From Siphonodentalium dalli (taxonomy: Eukaryota > Mollusca > Scaphopoda > Gadilida > Siphonodentaliidae), in the NCBI GenBank assembly GCA_032622095.1, contig CP136069.1:201548690-201612689 (forward strand): 64,000 nucleotides of DNA, read 5' to 3'. The position numbers and the translations under genes were made by a program. Positions 1 to 13,059 of the stretch are shown here, piece by piece. Every line of letters starts with the position of its first letter. The first letter of the stretch is position 1. Under the pieces are notes generated by a model that was given only the letters and a program-made list of their open reading frames with translations, did no database searches and had not been told where the DNA came from.

Positions 1-652
1 ATATAACCGGCCACGCATGCCAGGAGGCATCTTTTACGGATAGAGAGGCATGACGTTCGGTTTATATATATATAACCGGCCACGCATGTCATGAGGCATA
101 TTTTACGGATATAGAGGCATGCTGTCCAGTTTAGATATATATAACCGGCCACGCATGTCAGGAGGCGTATTTTACGGATATAGAGGCATGGTGTCCGGTT
201 TAGATATATATAACCGGCCACGCATGCCAGGATGCATATGTTACGGATATAGAGGCATGCTGTATGGTTTAGATATATATAACCGGCCACGCATGCCAGG
301 AGGCGTATTTTACGGATAGAGAGGCATGACGTTCGGTTTAGATATATATAACCGGCCACGCATGCCAGGAGGCATATGTTACGGATATAGAGGCATGCTG
401 TATGGTTTAGATATATATAACCGGCCACGCATGCCAGGAGGAATATTTTACGGATATAGAGGCATGACGTTCGGTTTAGATATATATAACCGGCCACGCA
501 TGCCATGAGGCATATGTTACGGATATAGAGGGATGCTGTATGGTTTAGATATATATAACCGGCCACGCATGCCAGGAGGTATATGTTACGGATATTGAGC
601 ATGATGTCCGGTTTAGATATATATATATATATATAACAGGCCACGCATGCCA
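1..652 (+). repeat. 68-bp satellite, left block
   Basis: About nine direct copies of a 68-69-bp unit containing TATATAACCGGCCACGCATG and TTTACGGATATAGAGGCATG. Short frames through it are repeat artefacts. The array is truncated by the window edge on the left. On the right it is interrupted inside a unit by the element at 653-4063, and it resumes at 4064. Confidence 0.95.
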
Positions 653-3600
653 CACTGTAAATACGAATTGACGTTATATGCGTTTATCAGACATTAATGT
701 GTGTACAAGACTTTCAGAACTTAAACGGATTGTTTAATATTTCAATGCATTTTTGCGTTCGTGTTTATTTTCTGGTGTATATTAATTAAGTGTTTAACTA
801 GCTGCACCATATGTCCAATCACAAGTGTTTGTATCAATTGTCTTAACTCCCAATTTAGAAGAAAAACGTACACAATTGCAATCAGTACATGTGATTGAAC
901 GCGTAAGCATTTTTCCACCGGTTGTTAGGTCGCCTGCTGGTGGATTATAATACTAACTTAGTGCCCCAATTCAGTACATCATGCATGTAGATTAAGGTCT
1001 GCCTGTTATAGGGATATAGTTCACTAAACTTAGTAAAGTATATAAAATATATGTGCATGCGTTACATCTAATATTTCAAATGAGTTAAATATGCGTGGAA
1101 TTAGGATCAATGGTTGCAGTTATATTCTGTATCTGATCATTTTTCACAACGATGGAAAATCTCGACCTGTTACAGGACCTAAACCTAAACGAGGCGTTTA
1201 TTCAATGGGCAATACAATAGCCATATTGGCATTTAAGCGATATCACGGAAATGCGATTCTGTAGTTGTAAACAAAGCCTGCATCGTGTTACTTAGAATAT
1301 AAGCCACTTGATTGCCTCGGTTTTTAAACATAGGTTCGCGTCCCATGCATTGATGTGTATATCGTTGAATACTGGGGTAGATCAATACCTAGCTAACATT
1401 ATCCGAATTTATCCTAAATAGCAATAATAATAAAAAAGAAGAAATAAAAGAAGGAAAACAAGTTGTAACCTACGTATATATGGCTTTGTGTAGATGCGCT
1501 TCCTTTGGTAACACATTGGATATGATATATTAATTAAAGCGAAACACACTCCACACCTCAATATATCAAAATACGTGGACACATATAAATAAGTGTGCTA
1601 TGTGTGCTTCGGGAAGTCTTTTAATGTGAACGAAATTGTCGTCTCAGAAGAAAAAAGTGTTTCGCTTCTACGCTCCTCCCATTCTACATTACACAACATT
1701 AAAACCATTACTTGTTATTTCTCCCCGAAATGTATAGCAAAATAAAGAGCGATTGTTTGGAAAGTTCGAAAGAGCTAAGAAATTCCCATTACTTCTGGAA
1801 GTCTATTCAGAGAAAGTATATCGAGTAATATATAATTATTTGGCGCTTTTATCAATGGTAATGATGGGAGAAGTCTATAGGTGTATCATAACGCTACACT
1901 ATATAAAATACATCGACAGATGGAACATATCACACGTACTCATATGTACTCGGATACAGCAAGTAGCCCTGCTTACGTTATATTATACATAAATTGAATT
2001 TTACCTCGACAGTCAGTCCTTTTCTAATTTTATCATAGAAACATGTTGCTAATGATACCAGTGGTGAATACATTATGTATGTCCAGACATCTAACCATGG
2101 GCTGTGTATATGATTACCAGATGGGGTTTATTCAGGGTGTTATAGAAACAGCAGGGCATAACAAATTCACAGGCATAGCTTGAGGGACGAACATTCGGAA
2201 GGCAATTGATATATGAAGAACTACCACAGATGGAAATCACAGATATGAGGTACGTTCTGTTGTTATCAATTTAATTTCAACATGTTATAATTTTACAACG
2301 GCGACACTCTGTATACGTTCAATTAACTGAGTACCGATATATACTATGTAATTTATATAAGTAAAGTAATCATAGCCGTAAGGACCGCGGGCTGTGTGGG
2401 CTGCAGCTCCCACACGTGTTGAAAGCTATAAATTCGGACAATTTTCGGTAAAATTTGGACAATTTTCGGGCAAATTTAATGATATTTCAGGGGGAAATTG
2501 TGGCAGTATTTTTCACATTTATGCCCAAATTATACCTATATAAGATTAATTTGAATGTATTTGAAAATAAGACACATGTGGTCATCGATGACTTTATTCG
2601 AGGATACACGTTTTATTTGTCCATAAGCACTACAACGGGCTTGTTTAGTAATTCCTTATCACTCTTCGTCGGCATCGACACACGCATGTACGCATATGTA
2701 TACACAGTATTCAATTTTATTAACAATTATTTATATTTCTTTTCTAGATATAAGTTCGATCGAACCAGAAAGAATATCAAAAACTATCGACAGGACACGT
2801 CGGAGTGGTGTAAAAATCAAAAGTGTTGTGACCACTCTCCCATGCATGACTCGGAAGTGATCGGGAATTTTACAGAAAAATCACCCACAAGCTATATATA
2901 GCTAATGTTGGATGAAATGTGACGATAAACGCTGAATCTCAAAGGCTGTGCATACATATGGATATTAATAAATGCGCAACTGACAGCTGTACTGGAGCCA
3001 CTGGAAGCAAGAACAAGTACGAACGTTTAGTTAAAATGCTACATCTATCAGGAACAGTATTTCGCTGTGCTTTCGTTGTGTCGGTGTCATTCTGTGCATA
3101 TGGACGTTACTGTATGATATAACACGACGGAAATACATGTGCAGCTTCCTCAAGGTCATCATGCATGCAGTAACTACACGTGATTTCTTTACCCCAAAAC
3201 ATATGTGAATTTGGTACTCACAAGAGTGTTGTGATTGTGAAATTTGGGGATATACTCCGACACTATTAATAGTGAGTCGAGGTCATACGCATGTATTGTT
3301 CTAAAAAGGAAAAATATTCTCGGACCTAATTCGTTGAAGAAATAGCAAAAAATAGTTTATTCCTCTTTTAGACTCATTATTATATCGGACTGTGACTGGA
3401 TCTTATTTTAAAACATAACATTTTTGAAATTATAACCCATCTTGTTAACCTAAGATGATTTTTTTTATTTTTGCCAAATCTGATAACATTGCGTAAGTGC
3501 ATCTTTTTAGTGCTTTGTTGTCAGATTCGTAATGCACATTTTCAAATGTTCCCTTATTTTTTATGTCTATCGCCATTGCTGCTATGTTCGTTGTCATACT

Positions 3601-4063
3601 ATGTTGAAATAAATAAACACATTCCATTTTATAAACATATTTCGTCTTATAAACGTATCCATGTGTGTGTCAAGTGGAACAACCCCATAAACGCCCGGAT
3701 GTGTTTTTAACCTAAACACATCAACACATCAGCTAAACATATTATTATGTTTATAACCTAAATGGCATGTTATTATAATGCGTTTATATCCAAAACATTA
3801 TATGTGTTTAATGACACAAACGTGGTGTTTAGGTAATAAACACATCAATATGTTTAGAAACTAAACGCCATGTTAAAAATATGTGTTTATTCCTTAAACA
3901 CATCAGTTTATTTTCTAAAAATATTTGACATTTATTCATTAAAAACGTGACGTTTAGATAATAAAAATTCCATTTAGAAAATAAATGCGTTGACGCGTGT
4001 GGAAACTGTAACGGTGTTGCGTTTAAGATTGTGTTGAGATCCTGAACATATATTTTTACAGTG
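653..4063. mobile_element. 3.4-kb CACTG-ended DNA transposon, non-autonomous
   Basis: Ends are CACTGTAAATACG on the left and, on the opposite strand at the right, CACTGTAAAAATATATG. The dinucleotide CA is duplicated at 651-652 and 4064-4065. Removing the element and one CA restores the satellite unit exactly (GCCACGCATGC-CA-GGAGGCAT), which fixes both ends. CAC termini with a 2-bp duplication point to the CACTA/Mirage/Chapaev group; this placement is inference. No transposase is recognised. The longest frame (2455-2901, 148 codons) resembles nothing I know. The stretch 3620-4000 holds degenerate AAACACATCA-type repeats. Confidence 0.85.
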
Positions 4064-4830
4064 CAGGAGGCATATTTTACGGATATAGAGCATGGTGTCC
4101 GGTTTAGATATATATAACCGGCCACGCATGCAAGAGGCATATTTGACGGATAGAGAGGTATACTGTCCGGTTTAGATATATATAACCGGCCACGCATGCC
4201 AGGAGGCATATTTTACGGATAGAGAGGTATAATGTCCGGTTTATATATATATATATAACCGGCCACGCATGCCAGGAGGCATATTTTACGGATATAGAGG
4301 CATGCTGTATGGTTTATATATATATAACCGACCACGCGTGCCAGGGGGCATATTTTACGAATAGAGAGGCATGCTGTCCGGTTTAGATATATATAACAGG
4401 CCACGCATGCCAGGAGGCATATTTTACGGATATAGAGGCATGCTGTCCAGTTTAGATATATATAACCGGCCACGCATGCCAGGGGGCATATTTTACGGAT
4501 ATAGAGGCACGGTGTCCGGTTTAGAGAGCATATTTTACGGATAGAGAGGCATGGTGTCCGGTTTAGAGAGCATATTGCACGGATATAGAGGCATGGTGTC
4601 CGGTTTAGAGAGTCATATTTTTACGGATAGAGAGGCATGGTGTCCGGTTTAGAGAGCATATTGCACGGATATAGAGGCATGGTGTCCGGTTTAGAGAGTC
4701 ATATTTTCCCGGATAGAGAGGCATGGTGTCCGGTTTAGAGAGCATATTTAACGGATAGAGGGACATCGTGTCCGGTTTAGAGAGTCTAATTTTACGGATA
4801 TAGAGGCATGGTGCCCGGTTTAGAGACAAC
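4064..4830 (+). repeat. 68-bp satellite, right block
   Basis: This continues the left array in the same orientation. From about 4530 on, the units shorten to roughly 53-60 bp because the ATAACCGGCCACGCATG segment is missing (GGTTTAGAGAGCATATT replaces it). The shortened form repeats five or six times before the array ends. Confidence 0.93.
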
Positions 4831-5476
4831 TGGCTGTTTATTTGCTTGGTCTGACCTTATGTGTGACGTCAAACCGTTCCGCACATAAACAAATGTCAGA
4901 CCAACCTGTAACATACTCAACGGAACGTAATGCAATCAACATCCAATGCTTATATTGACACTCAACATCCAAATTTTGAACGATGTTGCAACTCGGATGT
5001 TCTTACAAACTTGGAATTCCTAATCTATTTCAGTGCATGTCGTCATTTTCCATAGAATTCGTTCTCATTTATTGTCTTTTGTGCGCCCCTTTGTGTGATC
5101 TGCAATTCTGTGTGACATCAATAATGATGAAACATATACGATAGAGTTATCTCCCGTCATCTGTTATTTGCTATTTGCCGTCGATAGGCTTGGCCTCTAA
5201 AGTCGTGGCAATTTTTAGGTGTTTCTTTTTCTTCACTTTTTTCCCAGTGAGAAAAAAATCTTTTTTATTGAAACGATATCAGTAACATAGCGATAATGGA
5301 CGCACATTGCACCCACGCGAACTATGGATATAACAACAGAAAGCATAACTTGTGACCTCAAACGGACTGAAGTCGTGATGTGGCATAATTTGATACTCAT
5401 GCATGGGGTTGTGTAAACAATTTGTCGCATCATTATTAACCACGGTTGCTGCATTGTATAGATGCTGTGAACCTAC
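4831..5476. other. Intron after exon 10, mostly unique
   Basis: No exon or recognisable repeat is visible except for the degraded duplicate of the exon 10 end at 5419-5449. That duplicate reads TVVNNDATN in the sense strand, against TPVVNNAATN in the exon. Confidence 0.6.
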
Positions 5477-5641
5477 CATTTGTTGCGGCATTATTAACAA
5501 CTGGTGTTGCGTTATCAGTCACAGTTAGCGTGAACGTCCCGGTAGCTGTTGATTTATATCCATCCTCGCAGACCACAAGGATCAAATGGGTCGGATATCG
5601 GGAATACAATCGCTGGCTGGCATCATACTTCAAAATGTATT
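5477..5641 (-). CDS. Exon 10: cadherin-like repeat 2, C-terminal half
   Basis: The exon is 165 nt, phase 1 to phase 1, with a strong acceptor (CGTTTTCAG) and donor GTAGGT. It encodes YILKYDASQRLYSRYP, then LILVVCEDGYKSTATGTFTL and TVTDNATPVVNN. These are strands F and G of a cadherin repeat, with a shortened D-N-x-x-P linker that would lead into a third repeat. There is no stop, so the protein continues. A degraded copy of the last 30 bases of the exon lies about 60 bp downstream at 5419-5449. Confidence 0.9.
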
Positions 5642-5646
5642 CTGAA

Positions 5647-5753
5647 AACGAATATGAGGATAGTTATATGTGTAGTATGTGCATGCATGCACCTAATTAA
5701 ACGAATATGAGGATATGTATATATGTAGTATATGCATGCATGCACCTAATTAA
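5647..5753 (+). repeat. 53-bp tandem duplication upstream of exon 10
   Basis: Two copies of a unit starting AACGAATATGAGGATA and ending in GCATGCATGCACCTAATTAA. The first copy begins about 5 bp upstream of the exon 10 acceptor, inside its polypyrimidine neighbourhood. Confidence 0.85.
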
Positions 5754-5759
5754 ACACAC

Positions 5760-6713
5760 AGTTTCGTTCAATGCTGCATAGCCCGAGGCCAAAATAAAAT
5801 GCATGTGGTACCAATCTCAAATTCTCAAATACCGCACCAAAATTAGTATTCACGATTTTGCCCTTTATCGTCGCTGAATATTTTCCCATCAATTATCGTT
5901 AAGTTGGACATAAACCTATGCATTACGATATATAACGTGTTATGCTTTATGTATGTGCATTTCATTGAAATGGATCCATTATTGAATGTTTCAGTACATA
6001 GAGTACATTATACCAGATAGCAAGGGATCTTAACTAAAATAAATACCGCGCGACCCATCTCGAAATTCCACGTGCACCCATTTACGGGCCCATTGTGTTG
6101 GAATTTGATGACCCAAATATGTACATGTATCTAAGGTTGGAAAATTTCCTACTGATGGCAATTTCAGTCCACAATTTGAGTTTTTAAGTTGTGGAAATAG
6201 ACCCAGCAATACACATGTCAGACCAGTAGTCAGCCTGATCCATGTGCCAATAATAATTTCTCACTATAATTTTATAATGATGAGTGTGGACTCCTCGTCA
6301 GGGGTGACGCTGTTACATAATTTGGCATAATCAATGCATCCTTGGTGACGACAGCGCCTTCTAAGGTACACACGCTAAATGCGAATTAATTTTATTGTCC
6401 CATAACCTGTCTTTGATAAAATGGCCTTCTAGGGTACGCACGCAAAGCTGACAAAAGTCGGAAAATAATTATGCGACTACTGGTCTCAAACAACAAATCC
6501 CCTACTATAATTGCTGGTAAGAAAATCAAACTGATATTTTTGTCATGCCGCTCAATTTCAACATTTTTGTTTATATATTTAAAAAAAATATTTGATAGTC
6601 ATAAAATGTCCACCTGCAGAGTTTTACTCAAATTGGAGGGGGTGAGGCACATACACACTGTGCCGACACGCACCTGCACTGTATTGACGTCAATTGGACT
6701 AAGTGACACGTAC
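5760..6713. other. Intron 9 remainder
   Basis: AT-rich intron. A fragment at about 6135-6200 matches the interior of the hAT family seen at 53403-54441 (TTGGAAAATTTCC, GGCAATTTCAGTCCACAATT). Nothing else is recognised. Confidence 0.5.
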
Positions 6714-6906
6714 TAGTCCTGACTGCATGCCGCGTCAGCGTGAACGGACCATTCAATGGGCTTGTTGTGATTATACTACAGGTGGCGCTGGTGTCGTCGC
6801 CTCGATCTCGATTAGCATCTGCCGTCTCTATGGTGATTAACGTTGTTGTGACCTCGGTGAATTCTATCAGGTCCGCGCTGGCTGGTAAGTTAGAGATGCT
6901 GATTGG
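6714..6906 (-). CDS. Exon 9: cadherin-like repeat 2, N-terminal half
   Basis: The exon is 193 nt, phase 0 to phase 1, with acceptor TTTCCAAG and donor GTACGT. It begins PISISNLPASADLIEFTEVT, a typical cadherin opening with N-L-P-A and an acidic position. The peptide next shows TIETADANRDRGDDTSATCS, where D-A-N-x-D corresponds to the D-x-D region, and then SPLNGPFTL. An internal AG after N-L-P could act as an alternative acceptor but would be phase 1, so the upstream one is preferred. Confidence 0.88.
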
Positions 6907-8136
6907 CTTGGAAAGAAACACGAGAATTCAATAATATAAATGGACACCTCTCGCTCAATTAACTACTACTTTTGAAAAGATAATATATACATATTATTTT
7001 ATGATGACAACGCACATAATTTACTAAATTATGCCATGAATCGCTACTCCCTTTTTTTTCGTTTTTGCTTGGCCCACATGTAACGATTATTTATTAGAGG
7101 ATGGCACATTGTGTTAAGGTGGCGACCCATTCGTGAATTAAAAAAAAATCTCAATTTCAAACAATCATTTGAAGGGAAACATCATTATCCTTTATAACCA
7201 ATACATGCAATGGTATTATAAGAATACGTGTTTACCCTCGCAATATATTAAACAAATTATGAATTTCGAATTATGAAATAAATGATTTAAAAAAATAAAA
7301 ATAACAATTTATTCATGTAGGTCGATAGTCAGTTTGACAGGAAATATTTAAAAAAGAGACATCACATTACCTAGACTATGAACCAATCACGGCTATGCAT
7401 TCTGTTTACCATCTGCAATCATTACTTGCTGATATAAATAAATACACAATTATCATTGCATAGTTTATTTTTTTGGCAGCCATTTATAGGACTATTTGTT
7501 TTCTCGGGTAAAGGAACAAAACAACATAAAACAACATAAATATTATTCATCAATGTGTTCAATAATATGACAAGCATCAGTACTCATTACTGATTCATCT
7601 GTTCAGACATTATGTCGTTTTACGGTGATTTTTCCTTTAAAAAATAGTCCTGAAAATGGCTGCTAAAAACTGATATATGCAATAGAAAAATGTTTTATTT
7701 ATTTCTCCCTGAATTCATGACTTCGGATGGTATATAGACTGAGCGCATATATACCCTTGTTTTGTTCATAGTCTACATAACGCAGTGTTTTTGACAATAT
7801 TTCCTATCAAACTGTCTATCGACCTATATGCCATCATGGTTTTTTGTTTTACACCACTTTTTTTAAAAATCGAACACATTTCTCATATTATGAGGATAAA
7901 AAGTTATTGTTATAGTACAATAGTATACATTGGTTATAATGTATAATGAGGTTTTCCTTCAAATTTATAGTTTGCAATTGAGTCTTCGTAATGTGCAGGG
8001 AGTTAATTGCATTGGTAACGACTCCACTGACAGTCGAAACCACCGACCTGACCTGTTGTCAATAAAACCCACAAACATGTCCAGATAAAATCCGGGTTTA
8101 CCCACCGAAATAAAAACCAGCATCGCCGCGGTTGCA

Positions 8137-8312
8137 CAACCGGCATATAACATGCAGTTACAAGATTACACACATCACAACCGGCATATAACATGCAGTT
8201 ATAGCATTGTACACATCACAACCGGCGTACACCATGCAGTTATAGGATTACACACATCACAACCGGCGTACACCATGCAGTTATAGCATTATACACATCG
8301 CAACCGGCCACC
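8137..8312 (+). repeat. 41-bp minisatellite, 4.3 copies
   Basis: Units begin CAACCGGCATATAACATGCA at 8137, 8178, 8219, 8260 and 8301, an exact 41-bp period. Copies alternate TATAACA/TACACCA and CATTGTA/GATTACA variants, suggesting an 82-bp higher-order step. The array lies in intron 8. Confidence 0.95.
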
Positions 8313-9232
8313 TGTTTCTTAAAAAGTGTGTGACATTCAGTAATGCAATTATATCCATGGATGCATTGTTGACAGTTGTTTGTTCCGAGACATAATTGTT
8401 GATCACAAATACTGTATCAATGCTATGAAATATATTGGTGATATATCGACGTTGTTGATATACTGTGAGCAAATTATAACAAAAATGTTTGTTTCGATTA
8501 AGGTTATGAGTAATAACACACTGAGAAAAATAACTGGTCAATATGACTACCTTTGGGTTAGTCATGGGTATTCGGAGTCACTTTGACTATACCCGTGCCG
8601 TCCCACGAGTCATCATGACTAATTCTGAGGTAGTCAACTTGACAATGAAAAAAAAAATATATATAAGTAAATATATAGCTACTGAACATAAGCTACGTTT
8701 TAAAACTCACAGCTTATCGTATCTAAAATGTTACAGAAACTATAACGTTATCATTCAAGCGGCATAATTATTTTACCCATGCACTTATGGTACGAGTTTT
8801 ATAGTACGAAAAATCTAAATATGCATCCGGTGTACCGTATGAACCATGTGCGTTGTTTTAGATTGTTTTCGCAAATAATTGGACCTAACTAGCTTCTTAA
8901 TAACCTGGAATATTATTAGCACTGTCTGGATTATATGAAAGGGACAAGATGTTATAACCTCCGAAAACAGGCTGAGTCAATGAGTTCAGTGCCAGTGGGA
9001 TTACACTTGACCTGTTGACATGCACGACAATGTTGTGAATTTCAAAAGACAGATACTTCACAAAATCATAAACTGTCCAAGTATCTCCCAGGTCTGACAA
9101 GTCACACACTGGTGACTAGTATTACGAGACATACAATTATGTAGAAATTAGTCAGAGTTATGACGTCACAGATCAGTCATGACTCATGAGTCAGTCACAA
9201 GTTTGTTGGCTACAACGTACAACTACAAGTAC

Positions 9233-9418
9233 CTGTACAAAGGAAGATGGATCATATTCTTCGATTTTCATCGAAACGTGATTTGAGAACCATGTCGCCA
9301 TGACATATCGACCAGTTACGGAGTCTGCTATTCTTTTGATCGAAACGCCGGTGACGCTGTGATATTGTTGTGATATATTTATGAAATGACGGATAATCTC
9401 TGAGATACGGTTCCAATT
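9233..9418 (-). CDS. Exon 8 candidate: phase 0-0 cassette of 62 codons
   Basis: Open for 186 nt from a CCCAG acceptor to a CAG/GTACTT donor. It is phase 0 at both ends, so it fits between exons 7 and 9 with or without being used. The peptide includes GVSIKRIADSVTGRYVMATW and ends near YDPSSFVQ. I do not recognise it as part of a cadherin repeat. It is the first of three tandem 220-bp copies, and the other two carry stops. Alternatively it could be an intronic repeat that happens to be open. Confidence is therefore moderate. Confidence 0.45.
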
Positions 9419-9890
9419 CTGGGACACACAGTATCACTGATATCCATCACAAGCTTTTAGTAACGTACTACAGCTATTCTTCAATTTTCATCGAAACGTA
9501 ATTTGAGAACCATGTCGCCATGACATATCGACCAGTTACGGAGTCTGCTATTCTTTTGATCGAAACGCCGGTGATGCTGTGATATTGTTGCGATATATTT
9601 ATGAAATGACGGATAATCTCTGAGATACGGATCCAATTCTGGGACACACATTATCACTGATATCCATCACAAGATTTTAGTAACGTACTACAGCTATTCT
9701 TCAATTTTCATCGAAACGTGATTTGAGAACCATGTCGCCATGACCTATCGCCCAGTTACTGAGTTTGCTATTCTTTTGATTGAAACGCTGGTATATTTAT
9801 TAAATGACGGATAATCTCGGAGATACAGATCCAATTATGGGACACACATTATCACTGAATCCATCACAATCATTTACATTTAGTAACGTA
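9233..9890 (-). repeat. 220-bp tandem triplication containing exon 8
   Basis: The same landmark recurs at 9256, 9476 and 9696, exactly 220 bp apart. The copy nearest the 3' side is the candidate exon. In the middle copy the frame is open until a TAG that falls where the exon has Glu-Glu-Tyr. The third copy has lost 22 bases and hits a stop. Identity between copies 1 and 2 is very high. Confidence 0.92.
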
Positions 9891-9937
9891 CTACAACTAT
9901 GCTCTAATTAATCGTCCCATTTAACAAGGTTGTACGG

Positions 9938-10470
9938 CGTTAATGACACCGGTAATACCATATATACCGCCGTTCAACCACGGTCAAGTGGTTGACATGT
10001 GACAACCGCAGGTAATCTTTCTACAGTACTAGTACTATTAATATTATTTTGCGACTACTATACTCTGCATTAATTTTTCACATGACCACCTTACACCCAG
10101 TCCAGCTTTTCGTGAGCGCCATGCACCGTGTTAACTATCCTGCTGGACAAAACAAGTGTCCGCTAAACCGCGGTGCAGTTGGCGTTGCAACTACACTGCG
10201 GCTCCACTGGCTAACTACAGTTGGGCCGCGGTGTACTTGCCATTCGACCATGGTGCGTGTACGGTAGTTGCCGCGGTATACGTTCATTAAACTGAAAAAA
10301 GATGATACTTGCCGTTCGGCCACAGTGTACTTGCCATTCGGCCGCGGTGCTCAACTGCAGTTAGAAACTCTGACACGCGGCCAAACGGCAAATACACCGC
10401 GGTGCCAATGGAAACTTGTTTTGTCGAGTGGGGTATACACAAAACTGTATATCAATTAATAATTTGTTTA
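9938..10470. repeat. CCGCGG-rich palindromic cluster
   Basis: At least five CCGCGGT/ACCGCGG words in AT-rich surroundings, several within related 20-30-base phrases such as GCCGCGGTGTACTTGCCATT. One phrase occurs in both orientations (about 10222-10246 and 10376-10408), forming an inverted repeat. Function is unknown. Confidence 0.55.
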
Positions 10471-11439
10471 TGGTTTAATCAACATTCGAAGTTGGTCACT
10501 GACCGACATTCGCATCTGCATAATCAATGCAGTGTCAAGCCATGCCAGATATATACACTCTGTGGTGGTTATAATGCTGGCTTTAAAAAGGTACGAAGGT
10601 CGGCCATGGTAGTATTGATCGTGTTAATAGCATCATCAACAACGTGGTAATATCGGTGGACAACGTCGTTAGGAGGGGGGGGGGTCAAACAGAGCTTTGC
10701 TGTATATATATACAGGTACATGAACATGTAGACCATTCCAATATCCAGATGCATCATGTTCTTATCAAAACATGTGTGGCTATCATTCAGAACGATTCGG
10801 ACATTTCCGCTTTGCTATGAAATAACCTCTTCCATAATTGGAAACCATATTTGCGAAATTCTACATTATATGGCTCTGGTGATCAGACAATGACATTGAC
10901 TCGATGACGCATAGCTGCGAATGGAGAATAATTTATTCACTATGGCTGTACCAAAATGGATCATATATTAAATACATTAAACTCTCTTTATGTGAGGTTG
11001 GTTTGTTTGTTCATATACCTGTACCGATACAGCACATTGGCAGTGTACGATAAGCAAAACACTCAATAATGTGGCAATTTTATTGGGGAGAGTAACTCCG
11101 GTGACCATTCAACACCAAAATATTGTAGCGAGGACTAGTGAGCGCTATAACGGTATTTTGCAAACAACATGCTGCCAGTTTTAATTAACCAAAGTTCATT
11201 AGTGTGGTCTCCCCATTGTTGACTATTTAGCTTATCGCATGCTATACACATATATGTACTTTACAACAGGTTCTCGAACATAATTTGGCTTTGTTCACAT
11301 AATACAGCGTAGGAACTACAACAATTACATACTATTTACGCGATATGTATTATGGTATAAAGAAAGGTCTGAGCGAACCACATATTAACTATAATAGCCT
11401 GATCTGGCTACAATAGACAGATCGGTCTTCCTGGCACAG

Positions 11440-12960
11440 TGCTCACTGTTGTAAGAGAGGGAACTCTAAATTTCTTGAAGATTTGAATCTATTTGTTTGA
11501 ATATCTGTATACATGTACCGGTATGTTTATTTTGAATATTCTCAGTAAATAATTATTTGGTGTCTTGCAAAAGAGATCAGAATTAATTTTGTTTACATAT
11601 TGGTTGAGTGATAACAATAAAACAGTTTAGAGTGACTCCCCTTATCCCAGATGCATGCTGGCTGTGAAAGAACGATTGATTTATTTTAGTCTATTATAGA
11701 TCGGTAAATGGTTCACCCAGACCTGTTTAAGATATCTGATTGATAATGGTTGTACAGTTCAATCCCATTAGTGCCCACATATAACAATACAACTCAATCA
11801 TTACGATTAATCGTTAGCCTTTGTGATAAATCGCCAAGTAAGGTAGTTGGCGATTTATCAGAAATATGTTTTCGATTTATCGCAAAGTTGTTTTAACTTT
11901 GAATGTTCTTAATAAATAATTATATAGTGTCTCGATAAAAAAATCTGAATTAATTTGGTTTTGTTTTTGAAGTATTGGTTGATCGATAATAATACAACCG
12001 TTTAGAGTGACTCACTTTATCCCAGATACATGCTGGCTGTCACGGTGAAAGGACGATTAGTCTATTTTAACCTGATCGGGTTATTGTAATAAATCTCAAA
12101 CATCTTTGCGATAAATCGCAAAGTATAATAATCACCAAGTAGCTCATTGAGAGTTATTGTAAAGTTGTTTGAGATTTCTCGCAAAGATTTGGGAGTTATC
12201 GTAAAGGTGTTTGTGAATTTTCACAAAGTTGTTTTGTGATTTATCGCAAAGTTGTTTTAATTTTGAATATTCTCATTAAATAATCTCCAAAAGAGATCAA
12301 AATTAATTTTTGTTTTGTGTTAAGTATTGGTTTGCTCCCCTTGCGTGTTTGCTGTCAAAGACCGATCAGTCTATTTTAGCCCGACCGTGCTATTATAGAT
12401 CGATTTGTGGTTCATCCAGACCTGTTTAAGAACTCTGATTTATTATGTTTATACGGTTCAAGCACATTAGTGCCAACACATAACAATATATCTGCAATAA
12501 ATCACAAACATTTGTGATAAATCTGAAACATGTTTACGATAAACCGTAAAGTATAATCACCAAGTAGTTTGAGAGTTATCATAAATATGCTTGAGATTTA
12601 TCGCACAGGATTGCGAGTTATCGCAAAGGTCTGCGAGTTATCGCAAAGGTGTTTCTGATTTTTCACAAAGTCGTTTTGTGATTTATCGCAAAGATTTTTC
12701 TCCCATCATCACACATGCATTCTGGCTGTGAATGACCGATCGGTATATTTTAGCCTGACCGTGCTATTATAGAGTGATTGGAGTTCACCCAGACCTGTTG
12801 GAGATGTCTGATTTATGTTTATACGGTTAAAGCCCTGTATTAATTGCAAATTGATTTGATTAATTGCAAACCCTTGTTTAATATAAATCGAAAACCTTTG
12901 CACTAAATCGCATATATTTATTGTATAGAAGTTTACGATTTCGCAAAGTAGTTTTTTTTT
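11440..12960 (+). repeat. Degenerate tandem of ~330-375-bp units
   Basis: Landmarks CATGCTGGCTGTGAAAG, GACCTGTTTAAGATATCTGA and CGATTTATCGCAAAG recur about four times. The ATGCTGGCTG landmark lies near 11651, 12026, about 12342 and 12720. Within units there are many short GATTTATCGCAAAG repeats. Single dispersed copies occur at 20945-21150 and 44905-45125 (+) and 21895-22330 (-), so this is an interspersed family that became tandem here. Confidence 0.8.
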
Positions 12961-13059
12961 ATATTATTACAGACAAATTAATAATTACGGCTCATTATTT
13001 TAGACATTCAGACACATTTTACTCCACACGCAGGGAACAGGCTGGGGATATCCTGACTC

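Noticed and set aside
1-652. Repeated GLDIYNRPRMPGG peptide frames
   Set aside because: Translation of the 68-bp satellite; the unit length is not a steady multiple of three and no gene context exists.
2455-2901. 148-codon plus-strand frame
   Set aside because: AT-rich composition, no recognisable motif, and it lies in a non-autonomous transposon. A chance frame is the simplest reading.
7965-8194. Two overlapping minus frames near the 41-bp array
   Set aside because: They partly translate the array itself and lack matching splice phases.
8897-9109. Open minus frame containing DLGDTWTVYDFVKYLSF, considered as an extra cadherin-gene exon
   Set aside because: No good donor or acceptor in a fitting phase, and exons 8 and 9 already join in phase without it.
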